In this document: one piece after another, positions 1 through 9,050 of the stretch
Layout of the letters: each line of letters begins with the position of its first letter
How positions within the stretch are numbered: position 1 is the stretch's first letter
Source of the DNA: Rhizoctonia solani
Lineage: Eukaryota; Basidiomycota; Agaricomycetes; Cantharellales; Ceratobasidiaceae
Direction: 5' to 3'
Assembly: GCF_016906535.1 (NCBI RefSeq)
Contig: NC_057374.1
Location: 1,736,001-1,800,000, forward strand
Length of the DNA stretch: 64,000 nucleotides
Notes under the pieces: generated by a model
The model's input: the letters and a program-made list of their open reading frames with translations, nothing else
Told to the model about the DNA's origin: nothing
Database searches by the model: none
Made by a program: the position numbers and the translations under genes

Positions 1-245
1 ATCTGCTGTCTGAGGTTGCTGGTAACAGGTGCGGCAACCGTGGGTATGCGGACAATTAGAACCCATCTGCCTTATAGCAATTTGGTACTACCTGGGGCCG
101 ACGCTAGTTTGATTATTGATAGCAAAAGGCAAGCCCAATCAGGTGATTTCCCTTGTGCTAGTACAGGGGGTCTTCTTGTTTGTTGAATCTGAGTAGGTGT
201 GCTTGGTAGGCACGGTTTGCAACCAACTTAAGGTCAATTACCTAG
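1..245 (-). mobile_element. Element X: 5' leader of a Ty3/gypsy chromovirus (truncated by window edge)
   Basis: This stretch matches, with many CG-to-TG/CA changes, the untranslated leader that sits between the 5' LTR and gag of element 2 (19141-19430), in the same minus orientation. It abuts an LTR at 246. The rest of element X must lie left of the window. No coding sequence of X is visible. The block at 231-243 is the candidate primer-binding site of X: it lies two bases from the LTR and is perfectly complementary to 484-496 inside that LTR. Confidence 0.8.
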
Positions 246-818
246 TGTCCTAGACGTCTGTAAGGACGTCAAGGGTGCGGGCGCTTGTGGCCGTGTGGAT
301 GTACAGTCAGTACTGCTTAAGGCGGTGAGATCTACCCTATGATGTCTAACTACTAAACAACAATGACCAAGGCCGTATGGGCAATGGCAAGCTACGTGTG
401 TACAGTGGAGGCAACGCTTAAGGCGTTGTAGTGCTACTTAGTGATCTGGCTGTAAGGCCTTGTACAAGTGGGGATGCAACAAGAGGTAATTGACCTGGGT
501 GTTACCATGGTTGGTTGGCCTCCTTATATATTCTACAGGGTGACTATTTACAAATACATTATATGAAATACCGTATCAAATAAGAACCCCAATCTGCAGT
601 TGGTCTTACTCATGCCTACGTGTCACTGACGTGTCATAGTGATGTCATTGGGTGGAGGTGGCTACGTGTGCTGAGGTAAGCGCAGATGGGGAAGTGGCTT
701 GGCGCTTAGCGTATGATATAAGCGCCGAAGTCACGTGATTGAAAATGTTGTTTGTTTGTCTTTGTTTAAATTCAAGAAAATGGGAATAAATTCCCTGGTA
801 TTGATTGTGTCTATGACA
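246..818 (-). repeat. 5' LTR of element X (family of elements 1/2)
   Basis: On the plus strand it starts TGTCC and ends GACA, which is the reverse of the TGTCG...GGACA termini of elements 1 and 2. It aligns over its full length with 13599-14169. It interrupts another LTR of the same family: the sequence from 819 resumes in the middle of the LTR consensus. The expected five-base target duplication is CATAC (819-823), whose partner would be outside the window. CpG sites are largely converted to TG/CA, so this copy is old. Confidence 0.85.
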
Positions 819-1022
819 CATACGTGTCACTGACGTGTCATAGTGATGTCATCAGGTGGAGGTGGCTACGTATGCTGAGGTAAGCGCAAATGGGGACGTG
901 GCTTGGCGCTTAGCGTATGATATAAGCGCCAAAGTCACGTGATCAAAAAAGGTGTCTGTTTGCCTTTGTTTAAATCCGAGAAAATAGGAATAAATTCCTT
1001 GGTATCAAGTGTGTCTACAACA
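819..1022 (-). repeat. Truncated LTR interrupted by element X
   Basis: The U3 half of a family-1/2 LTR, from the CATACGTGTCA segment to the terminal TCTACAACA. Its other half should lie beyond element X, left of the window. It includes the CACGTG motif and the GGCGCTTA inverted repeat typical of this LTR family. Confidence 0.8.
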
Positions 1023-1048
1023 GTAAGCATTGAAGAAAATAGCTCAAA

Positions 1049-2770
1049 TCAGACGTACCAAACATGTCTCACCAGATGCGCATTGCACAAAAAGGCCATG
1101 CAGCAAGTCTGGCAAGCATACTTCTTCCTCCTCTTTGGCGCAGGCTTTGTCTTGTAACAAACAGGTGTGAGTGGTTGGGGAAGCAGATTTGAGGAGGGTA
1201 CAATAGTCAAAGGTAGTTGGGACATCATCGCCGCAGATGCAGGGGTCATCAAGTAGGGATAAACGGAATTGTGGACCAAAAGAAGGTACAATGGATCAAC
1301 GGTTGTGGGTTCCAAGTGAGGTGAGGAATGCAAGGGCAAATTATTGTTGCTGTACAAAGGCAAGCACTTCAACGAGAGTACGGGGTTGTACACCAACAAA
1401 GTGGGCATAAGCAAATACGAGCTTGAGGACAAGTAGGAGTAGCGCTGACTCAATTTTGGTGGGGAATTAGACTTGTGCAAGTGAGATGGAGAGTAGGACG
1501 GAGGCGAGTCTGAGTAGCCGGTGGGGTGCTTGGAGCCAGAGTGACTGAGGGGCGCAGTGGACAGCGGGGGAAGGTTGTGTTTGTTGTTAGAGTGTGAGAG
1601 CAATGCAGCATTGGGCAAGGCCTTGGTGTCAGACATGGCTGACACAATGTTGGCGCAAGCGGCGGAAGGAAGAATCAACAAGTTGGTAAGCAGAGGGGGT
1701 CAGAAATCACGGATACAATGCTATTGATACAGACGCTTATCAGTAATTTAGGAGTGCAGAGACCCGGATAGATGGTCTGGTTTCCAGGGGGCAAGCTGGT
1801 CATGAGCCAGGCACAAAATAACATTTGGCTTAGGGGCATACATTTTTGGAAGATGATGCAGGCAGCATCCAGACAGGCGTTGGTGGCTGGTGGACACATT
1901 GTTATGTCAAGGGGACAATAGAATTCCCACGCGTAGAGGACAGAGTGCATAAGTTGTATGGTCATAGGATCACCATTACGTTGGGGGAATAGTTGGGTAT
2001 GCAGCAGGTAATTTAGAATAATTCAGTAAGCAATACAAATGGTGTACAATAGGTGGTGTACATACCATCAATCCACAAATCAAACCCCATGTTTAAAACA
2101 AACATCACTTCTTTGCCAGTTTTCAAGCAGTGCAAATACGTAATGGTTGTAGTGGGGATTCAAGTAGAAATATTGCAACACCGTCATGATGTTGCAATTA
2201 GGACTGGGGGTCCAGTCTCAAAGTTGGTCAAATTGGGGGGCTAGGTGACATGCCAGTTTGATATTGGAAACTTGCACTATTGCATGCTTGCGCTGGCCAT
2301 TGCCATGTAGCAAATGCAAAGTGGTGTATAAACAAGGTGCGGATGGAGACGGAGCCAACAAAAAGGGGTTGAATAATTTGACGTACGCCAGGTGTCCGTC
2401 ATATATGCCTTGGAGGTGGATGGTAGGCAATTTAAAGATGACTCAAACGCGAGCGGCACAATACCCTAGAAAAACAAGAGGAAAGTCAGCTAAATTCAAC
2501 AATATGACAATTTTATGCACTCACAATGGATACCACCGGCGCCAGGCTTGTCCAACACAAGGACTACGTTGTACGTACCAAGTCCAATATGAGTCCCAGC
2601 TACATTACAAGGTGGCAGGTTGGCCTGAATTATATCAGTGTGAGGCCAACCAATAGCAAAGGGCAGGCAAGGGTGTTCAAGGTAAAGTTGGTGCCAAACC
2701 GCATACTGGTGATTCTCTGATAACAGGGACTTGTAGGCTGGTGTGTTGAACTGATTGGCCAGTAGCTTTG
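1049..2770 (-). pseudogene. Decayed gene-like sequence ending in a C2H2-like zinc finger
   Basis: This 1.7-kb block between LTR fragments resembles no retrotransposon part seen elsewhere in the window. On the minus strand it has several short open stretches (2496-2783, 2218-2430, 1675-1965, 1049-1681) that cannot be joined confidently. The last is Ser/Pro/Tyr-rich, followed by a basic run and a finger-like segment with CxxC, Phe, Leu and one His at C2H2 spacing; the final His is missing because a stop falls just after. The sequence reads like a protein-coding gene eroded by mutation, possibly a DNA-binding protein, but I do not recognise the family. It could equally be unrecognised transposon cargo. 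Confidence 0.3.
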
Positions 2771-3128
2771 TGTCATACACCACTGTAAGGTGGGTACACG
2801 CTGGTGAAGGCGGGCGCTTGTGGCCGTACTACTACACTAGCTTATGTAATCTAACTATCTAAGGCTAACTACTATCTATCTAAGTTGCTTATGGCAACAA
2901 CTAACTATCTACTGCCAATGTGTGGGGGCCTTAGGCCTGGAGGTGTGGTAAGTGAGGTAAGGGGGTGATGCATCAGCAGAACTTCTGGGGGCTGGCTACT
3001 TAGCTGGCTGATGCCTCCTCAATGGATATGAGACAAGGTAAAATTGACTTGGGGTCTCCAAGCAATTTCCCTGCTGTATATATAGAAGCAAGCACACTAT
3101 CTACATGGTCTGTGCGTGTGAGAGAAAG
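2771..3128 (-). repeat. Partial LTR of the element-A family, reverse orientation
   Basis: Starts TGTCATACACCACTGTAAGG, the reverse complement of the end of element A's LTR with one CpG transition. It continues through the TATA region and stops at 3128 in the middle of the LTR, where a family-1/2 LTR begins. The missing ~200 bp are not found on the far side of that LTR, so this is a truncation and not a simple insertion. Confidence 0.8.
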
Positions 3129-3699
3129 TGTCCTAGACGTCTGTAAGGACGTCAAGGGCGCGGGCGCTTGTGGCCGTGTGACTAGTACAATGTACCGCTT
3201 AAGGTGGTGAGCTTCTACCCTACAACGTCTAACTACTAAACTACAACGGCCACACGCTGTAAGGCGGTGGCAAGCTACGTATGTACAGTGAAGGCAACGC
3301 TTAAGGCGTGTAACTAAGTGTTTACTGGGCTATAAGGCCCTTGTACAGATGGTGGATACAACAAGAGGTAATTGACCTGGGTATTACCATGGTTGGTTGG
3401 CCTCCTTATATATTACAGAGCTATCTAATTACAAATACAACTATATGCAATACCATATCAAATAAGAACCCCAATCTGCAGCCGGCTTTACTCATGCATA
3501 CGTGTCACTGACGTGTCATAGTGATGTCATCAGGTGGAGGTGGCTACGTATGCTGATTAAGCGCGGATGGGGACGTGGCTCGGCGCTTAGCGTATGATAT
3601 AAGCGCCAAGGTCACGTGATTGAAAAAGCTGTCTGTTTGCCTTTGTTTAAATTTGAGAAAATGGGAATAAATTCCCTGGTATCAATTGTGTCTACAACA
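3129..3699 (-). repeat. Solo LTR (family 1/2), reverse orientation
   Basis: A complete 571-bp LTR (TGTCC...ACA on the plus strand) without adjoining internal sequence. The five bases before it (GAAAG) and after it (CAGAG) do not match. It is therefore either a solo LTR whose target duplication was lost or the product of recombination between elements. It joins a broken element-A-type LTR on the left to the RNase H region of element B on the right. Confidence 0.8.
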
Positions 3700-3877
3700 C
3701 AGAGCAAAACTACAATACACACAACAAGGAGCTTTTGGCAATCATCTGCTCCTTTGAGTACTGGCGTATTTTCTTGGAGGGAACAACACACCCCATTACA
3801 GTCTTCACCAATCATAGGAACTTAGAATATTGGAAGGAGTCTCAAACGTTCAACCATTGCCACGCCAGGTGGCACCT
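3700..3877 (+). pseudogene. Element B pol fragment: RNase H domain, part 1
   Basis: Translates in one frame as the middle of a Ty3/gypsy RNase H domain, including the 'NKELLAII' and 'FEYWRIFLEGT' stretches and the 'NHRNLEYW' segment (usual TDHRNLEYW, with Asp changed to Asn). It begins abruptly after the solo LTR and ends at the element A insertion. The reading frame resumes at 23014. Confidence 0.8.
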
Positions 3878-4439
3878 TGTTATAACCTCCTAACATATAC
3901 CATTAGAACCGCATGATTTTTCTGTTATTTTTAGTATTTTTTACGGACTCAATATCTTTTGTTTTTTGATCACGTGATCTCGGCGCTTATTATGCCGAGA
4001 TGCCGCGCCGAGATGCCGTGCCAAGGGCGCTTAGGAGAAATCCACGCTTCCGCGCAGCCCGCAGTACGCTTCCCTTTTCACACGGACTCTTCTTTTCTCA
4101 CAAGCACAGACCATGTAGATAGTGTGCTCTTGTCTATATATACAGCAGGAAAATCGCTTGGAGACCCCAAGTCGATTTTACCTTGTCTCATATTCATTGA
4201 GGAGGCATCAGCCAGCTAAGTAAGCCGGCCCCCAGAAGTTCAGCTGACATCACCCCCTACCTTTACCTACCACACCTCCCAGGCCTCCGGCCCCTTTGTC
4301 AGCAATAGTTAGCAGTAGAGCGCCGTAAGCGCTAGTAGTATAGCCTTAAATAAGTTAGATACATACGTGTGCTTGTAGTAGTACGGCCTTAAGCGCCCAC
4401 CTTCACTAGCAAGTACCCACCTTACAGTGGTGTACGACA
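3878..4439 (+). repeat. 5' LTR of element A
   Basis: 562 bp, TGTTAT...CGACA. U3 contains CACGTG at 3971-3976 followed directly by a GGCGCTTA inverted-repeat cluster, and a TATATATA box at 4135-4142. The R/U5 part contains palindromic AAGCGC/GCGCTT-type motifs that also occur in the LTRs of elements 1 and 2. Confidence 0.95.
4135..4181 (+). promoter_or_regulatory. TATA box and predicted transcript 5' end of element A
   Basis: TATATATA at 4135-4142 is the clear core promoter. The block AAGTCGATTTTAC at 4169-4181, about 34 bp downstream, should be at or near the RNA 5' end. It is exactly complementary to the block two bases after the LTR (4442-4454). The 3' LTR copy has one CpG change in this block. 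Confidence 0.65.
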
Positions 4440-4441
4440 TT

Positions 4442-4454
4442 GTAAAATCGACTT
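4442..4454 (+). other. Candidate self-complementary primer-binding site, element A
   Basis: GTAAAATCGACTT begins two bases after the 5' LTR end. It pairs perfectly over 13 nt with 4169-4181 in the LTR of the same transcript. This is the arrangement of Tf1-type self-priming elements. tRNA priming cannot be excluded without a tRNA search. Confidence 0.6.
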
Positions 4455-4959
4455 CTTGTAGGCTTGTTCGACAAACGAGAAGACTCCTAGTACTAGCACA
4501 AGGGAAAAAACCGTGATCGGGGCCACCTTGCGGGACATAATAATCAAAAGTCCCCCACCCCCACGTAGTACCAAATTGCTATAAGACTAACGAGTCCTAT
4601 CGTCCGCATACCACGAGTTTTGCCGGAACTCTGCAGTTAGCGACCCTAGTCAGCTGAAGTACCCGCTTGCAAAAAACCCGCTCATATCACGATCGCCAGA
4701 TCTGTTGATTTGTTGTAGGGATTGTCCAACGCTAGGTATTTGACGCAAGGGTTTAGCGTTTACATACTGCGAAAAAACCGCTCCTAAGTCCTGTATCAGG
4801 CACTATCACTCCCCACACCGTTTCATTATTCCATCCACACGCTCTGGCGTCCCACACCCCTACTCTCGTCCCTCTAGTCGCTCCAGCCGCCGCTCAATTC
4901 CATCCCATTCCCAACCACCCACTTGCAGCCCATCTCCCGCTCCGCGAGACTTGTCAAGG

Positions 4960-6147
4960 ATGGAACCAGAGCCGTCCACTTCCGCTCTCCTCGAGGCTAT
5001 CACAGCCCTCACCGCCACAGTCGGGTCCTTGCAGGCCCAAATCACATCCCAAGGCCAACAGCTCCTTGAGCTCAAAGCCATATGCAAGGAAACCACGGAC
5101 CTCCTTGGGGACAAAGACCAGGGAGCCCCTCAAACCCAGCCTGGCCCATCGACTGGGCCTGTCACTCCTCCCACCCACCAGGGAGGAGAAACCCACACTC
5201 CAGGCACGATTAGGCCTGGGCTCAAGGCCCCGTTCCGGCCTTCAAGGGGAACTGGATTTGACTCAGAGGACGAAGAACCAAGGGCTCCCAAAAAGGAGCC
5301 TCAAGGAACGCCTAGAAGGCACTTGGGGTCCCTCACCCCCTTTGATGCAGGGTCCAGTGTAAAAAGACCCAAGATGGACCTCCCCGACCCCTATAAGGGT
5401 GACACTAGGGGACGAAAGGCCACTCAGTGGCTTGACCGGATGATGCTGTGGGTAGCCCTCCACCGCAATCAATTCAACAAAGAAGAGCAGATGGTTGTGT
5501 GGATTTTATACCACATGACAGACAAGGCCGCCAACTGGGCTCTCCCCATCATTGGGAACATCATCAAGGGCGAGGGTAACCCTCCCACCACCATCCAGGC
5601 CCTGACAGGCAAATTCAAGGAGGCATTTGCTGACCCCAATGCCAAGCGGGCTGCCGCCAGAAAAATAGCCGCGCTCTCCCAAGTCACCACGACCGCCAAG
5701 TATGTAACAGAGTTCCGCAACCTCATGGCGGAACTCGACTGGAACAAGGAAGCCTACATCGCGCAGTTCACGCAAGGTCTCCACTGGAAAGTCAAGGAAT
5801 TGCTGTCAACCAAGGATAGCGTTCCCGACAAACTCAAGGCAATTTTTGCGGCCTCCATAAAAATTGATAACATCCGCCGCGAAAACAAGGAGAACCGCCC
5901 CAAGAAGGCACCTGCCAAGTCCCTGACCACCATGGCCACTACTTCCACCACCACTACTCAACGGGTCCGCCTATCAGAAGACCCCAATTACGTCACCCTG
6001 GAAGAAAGGGATTGCCGCCGCGCGTCTGGCCTCTGTGTCAAGTGCGGTCAAAAGGGACATGGAATCAAGCAATGTCCCAACGGATGGAAAGCCACAGTCA
6101 AGGAAGTGGCTAAGGTTGCCGAGGACGTTGAGTCGGGAAAAGATTGA
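4960..6147 (+). CDS. gag: Element A Gag polyprotein
   Basis: Gag of a chromovirus, 395 codons, expected to form the cytoplasmic virus-like particle and bind the element RNA. I start at the first ATG (4960), because the open frame upstream has only a TTG. The N-terminal ~50 residues look like a coiled coil. A Pro-rich, charged linker follows, then a retrotransposon Gag domain from about residue 125 to 300. A single CCHC zinc knuckle (CVKCGQKGHGIKQC) lies near residue 355. The frame is intact, ends in TGA, and the slippery heptamer sits one codon before the stop. Confidence 0.9.
   Translation: MEPEPSTSALLEAITALTATVGSLQAQITSQGQQLLELKAICKETTDLLGDKDQGAPQTQPGPSTGPVTPPTHQGGETHTPGTIRPGLKAPFRPSRGTGFDSEDEEPRAPKKEPQGTPRRHLGSLTPFDAGSSVKRPKMDLPDPYKGDTRGRKATQWLDRMMLWVALHRNQFNKEEQMVVWILYHMTDKAANWALPIIGNIIKGEGNPPTTIQALTGKFKEAFADPNAKRAAARKIAALSQVTTTAKYVTEFRNLMAELDWNKEAYIAQFTQGLHWKVKELLSTKDSVPDKLKAIFAASIKIDNIRRENKENRPKKAPAKSLTTMATTSTTTTQRVRLSEDPNYVTLEERDCRRASGLCVKCGQKGHGIKQCPNGWKATVKEVAKVAEDVESGKD
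6135..6141 (+). promoter_or_regulatory. -1 ribosomal frameshift heptamer GGGAAAA (element A)
   Basis: In the gag frame this reads G GGA AAA, followed by GAT and the TGA stop. It fits the X XXY YYZ rule for tandem -1 slippage, and the pol frame is exactly -1. The same heptamer lies at the same distance from the gag stop in elements 1 and 2. Confidence 0.7.
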
Positions 6148-6596
6148 GGTCAAGGACTGCTGCCAAGCCCCCGACTCCAAAAATGGACAATTTAGTAGAT
6201 AGTTTTGAATTTGTATCTCTTGCCTTAGACTCAAATAAGAAACCCCTATTATTTATCGATCTATACGTCCAGAACTCCCCGGCAGAACCCCTCAGAACGC
6301 TCATAGACTCCGGAGCCACATCAAATTTCATCTCCCCCTCCGTGGTCGAAAAATTGAAAATCCCAAAAACCCAACTCAAAAATCCGCAAGTTGTGAGGAT
6401 GTTAGACGGTACCATATCACAGACTGGTCGCATTTGGCACCAGGTTCACCTCACGGTCTTGGCCAATGGCCACTCCCACTCCATTCCCTTCCTTGTTTGC
6501 CCTATAGGCAACACCCCGGCTATTCTAGGCATGACATGGTTAACGGCAGAAGCCCCCCTCATTGACTGGCAACAGGGCCTAGTCACATTCCCAGAG
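6138..6596 (+). pseudogene. pol: Element A Pol, part 1: linker and aspartic protease
   Basis: Open in the -1 frame relative to gag. It contains the retropepsin active-site signature DSGAT about 55 codons in, then the 'ILGMTWL' strand typical of gypsy proteases. The frame is cut after CCAGAG by insertion of element 1 and continues in phase at 13068. The insertion itself caused no loss. Confidence 0.9.
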
Positions 6597-6677
6597 TGTC
6601 GTAGACACACTCGATACCAGGGAATTTATTCCCAAATTCTCGAATTTAAACGAAGGCAATCGGAAGACATTTTCAAT

Positions 6678-6773
6678 CACGTGACTTCGGCGCTTATATC
6701 ATACGCTAAGCGCCGAGCCACGTCCCCATCCGCGCTTACTCAGCATACGTAGCCACCTCCACCTATGACGTCA
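6678..6773 (+). promoter_or_regulatory. U3 regulatory block: E-box, hairpin and CRE-like palindrome
   Basis: CACGTG (6678-6683, an E-box/bHLH core) is followed by TCGGCGCTTA (6687-6696) and its exact complement TAAGCGCCGA (6707-6716), separated by 10 nt. TGACGTCA (6766-6773, the bZIP/CREB palindrome) is followed by a TGACACGTCA near-palindrome. The motifs are visible; binding factors are inferred from general knowledge of the motifs. Confidence 0.45.
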
Positions 6774-6882
6774 TCATGACACGTCAATGACACGTATGCA
6801 TGAGTAAGACCGACTGCGGAGCGGGGTTCTTATTGGTTATGGTATTGGATATAATGTATTCGTAAATAGCACTTCTGTAGAA

Positions 6883-6930
6883 TATATAAGGAGGCCAAAC
6901 CGACCATGGTAACACCCAGGTCGATTACCT
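6883..6930 (+). promoter_or_regulatory. TATA box and predicted transcript start region, element 1
   Basis: TATATAAG at 6883-6890. The 13-nt block AGGTCGATTACCT (6918-6930) is 35 bp downstream of the TATA start and is exactly complementary to 7190-7202. The spacing equals that in element A, although the sequences differ. Confidence 0.65.
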
Positions 6931-7189
6931 CTTGTTGCATCCCACTCAGTGTACGAGGGCCTTATAGCCCAGTAACTACTTAGATAGCCACCTAGATATC
7001 TTACACCGCCTTAAGCGGCCTCGTCGTTGTACTTAGATCACTCGCCACCGCCTTAAGCGGTCTTGTCGTCGTAGGATAGCTGCTTGTCGCCGTAGTTAGG
7101 TTCGTCGTCGCCTTAAGCGACTTTCTCACTTGTACATCGCGGCCACAAGCGCCATCTCCCTCGACGCCCAAACGGACGTCTAGGACACT

Positions 7190-7202
7190 AGGTAATCGAC
7201 CT
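7190..7202 (+). other. Candidate self-complementary primer-binding site, element 1
   Basis: AGGTAATCGACCT starts two bases after the LTR end (7187). It pairs perfectly with 6918-6930 near the expected RNA 5' end. The two-base offset matches element A. Confidence 0.65.
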
Positions 7203-7695
7203 TACGTCGGTTGCAAACCGTTTTGTACACCACTACTAAGACTCAACCACCGAGAAGAGTACCAGTACTAGCACGACCGAAATCACGTGATCAGGGCTAC
7301 CTTGCGGGAAAAAATAATCAAAATTCCCCCACCCTCACATAGTAGGAAATTGCTATAAGGCTGAATACTCCTATCGCCCGCGTACCCCCGGTCACTGCAC
7401 CCTCTACCTGCGACCTTAGACAGTCGATCCACCCGCTTGCAGAAACCCTACTCCACATCACGCCCGCACAAGGCTGTTGATTGGTTGAAAGGACTGTCCA
7501 ACGCTAGGTCGGTTGAGACAAAGGTTTAGCGTTTGAGTAGTAAAGCGCCCCATAAGTCCTGATATAGGCACCCTTGGCTACACAGCCCCCACTATCCCCA
7601 CATCGCCCAACATTACCTCCCGTACCCCCTCTCGCGCTTCCTCCCGCGCCTCCCAGCGCACTGCTTCCCACCAAGGCCGCTCGTACCCCCATGAG

Positions 7696-9050
7696 ATGGC
7701 AACCCGCTCCTGGAGCTCCGCTCGTCCCCAATCCCCTCTCGATCAAGGAGAGTTGGGACCCACTCTTCCGGCAACCGCCGTTGAGTCAGCAAGCCTCGAA
7801 CCCAAGGTCTACGGGGAAGTCTCCCTCAGTCGAGCAATCTCCCTCATCTTGGGATTGCAAAATCAAGTCCTCCGGCTCGAGCAGGAACTCGAGGAAACAA
7901 AAGAAGCAGCCAAGGAAGCCCAAGACTGGATGGGCGCAGTCGACCAAGCCCTCACTCGCATTGAGGCTAGGGGTGGAGCCCCCCACACACCAGAAGACCG
8001 GAAACCTCCGGCAGTCAAGGCCACGCCCAGGCCCTTACCAAAAACCAACACTTTTCCAGCGCCTAGTGCGCCCCTCGTCGCCTGGGCCAACCCTACCAAA
8101 GCTCCCCCCGCCTTCGCTCAGCCAACTCCAGTCCGAGCCCCCCCAAGAGGCTATACTCCCCCTCCGCCTTCGCCTATCCGACTCCGTTCCCCCCAAGTTC
8201 CACAACCAGCGGCCCCTGTAGCCGCTTACCAAGCCCAGTCAAGGTAGATCACCCTGACGCCTACACTGGGAAAATAGGGAACGAAGCCCGCCAATGGCTT
8301 ACACGGATGTTGGCATGGGTCCGCCTTAATCAGCGGATGTTCCCCACGGATCAGGAGACATTGTCATTCCTCCTGATGAACATGAAGGACGTGGCTGGAG
8401 CATGGGCGCACCCCCACCTTGACCAACTAGGGTCCCACAGGGCCCTGATCCAATCGGTCGACGACTTCAGAGTGGAGTTTTTGGCTGCATTTGGGAACCC
8501 CGATGCCACACAAGCCGCGGAGCGGCAAATTACACAACTCACTCAGACAGGCACCTGTGCTGAGTATATCACAAAGTTTAGGACCATCTCCATGGACCTA
8601 GACTGGAACGACGCCACCCTTCGTGGGCAATTCGCACGAGGCCTCCACTGGGAGGTCAGCCGCCTCATTGCCACTCGAGAACGGCGCCCAACCACCCTCC
8701 TGGAGCTGCAGAACGCAGCCCTGGTCATCGATAACGCCCTCCGTGAGGAGCGCGCCAGCCACCCGCCTAAGGGTAATAAGTCTGGTGCCTCCACCACCAC
8801 CCCCAATAGGGGGGCGAGTACCGGCCAACAGGCCACAAGACCAGGGCGCCTCTCCAGCGATCCCAACTTTGTCTCCGAGGAGGAACGCAACCGCCGCAGG
8901 GCTGAAGGCCTTTGCATCAAATGCGGAAAGGCAGGGCACAAATTTGCGGAATGCCGTACTGGCTGGAAAGCCACGCCTAAGGAGGAAGCCGTCAAGAAGG
9001 AAGCCGCCAAGATTGGCAAAGAGTCTGGACCCGAATCGGGAAAAGACTAA
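7696..9050 (+). pseudogene. gag: Element 1 Gag, broken by a 1-nt deletion
   Basis: Starts at the ATG at 7696 (MATRS...), which aligns with the gag start of element 2. The first part has a coiled-coil-like stretch and a long Pro-rich segment and reads open to 8247. The Gag core continues in another frame (open from before 8307 to 9050) with one CCHC knuckle (CIKCGKAGHKFAEC). Comparison with element 2 places the missing base near 8235, in a run of C. The frameshift would separate the N-terminal region from the capsid and knuckle. A consensus error in this C run is possible. Confidence 0.85.
9038..9044 (+). promoter_or_regulatory. -1 ribosomal frameshift heptamer GGGAAAA (element 1)
   Basis: Reads G GGA AAA in the gag frame, one codon (GAC) before the TAA stop at 9048-9050. 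The pol frame is open from this point in the -1 frame. Confidence 0.7.

Larger units (their letters stand above)
6597..7187 (+). repeat. 5' LTR of element 1
   Basis: 591 bp, TG...CA termini. It has CACGTG and a perfect 10-bp inverted repeat in U3, a TGACGTCA site, a TATATAAG box, and several CCGCCTTAAGCGG-type palindromes downstream of the TATA box. Confidence 0.95.

Noticed and set aside
1049..1681. Functional C2H2 transcription factor
   Set aside because: Only one degenerate finger lacking its last His, no supported start or splicing, and a location between broken LTRs. Kept as a remnant only.
3959..4219. 86-codon open frame, repeated at 22533-22793
   Set aside because: It lies entirely in the LTR of element A and appears twice only because both LTRs are identical there. 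It spans the TATA box and has no protein-like conservation.
4951..4959. Gag of element A starting at TTG 4951
   Set aside because: Eukaryotic initiation at TTG is unlikely, and an ATG in good context follows nine bases later.
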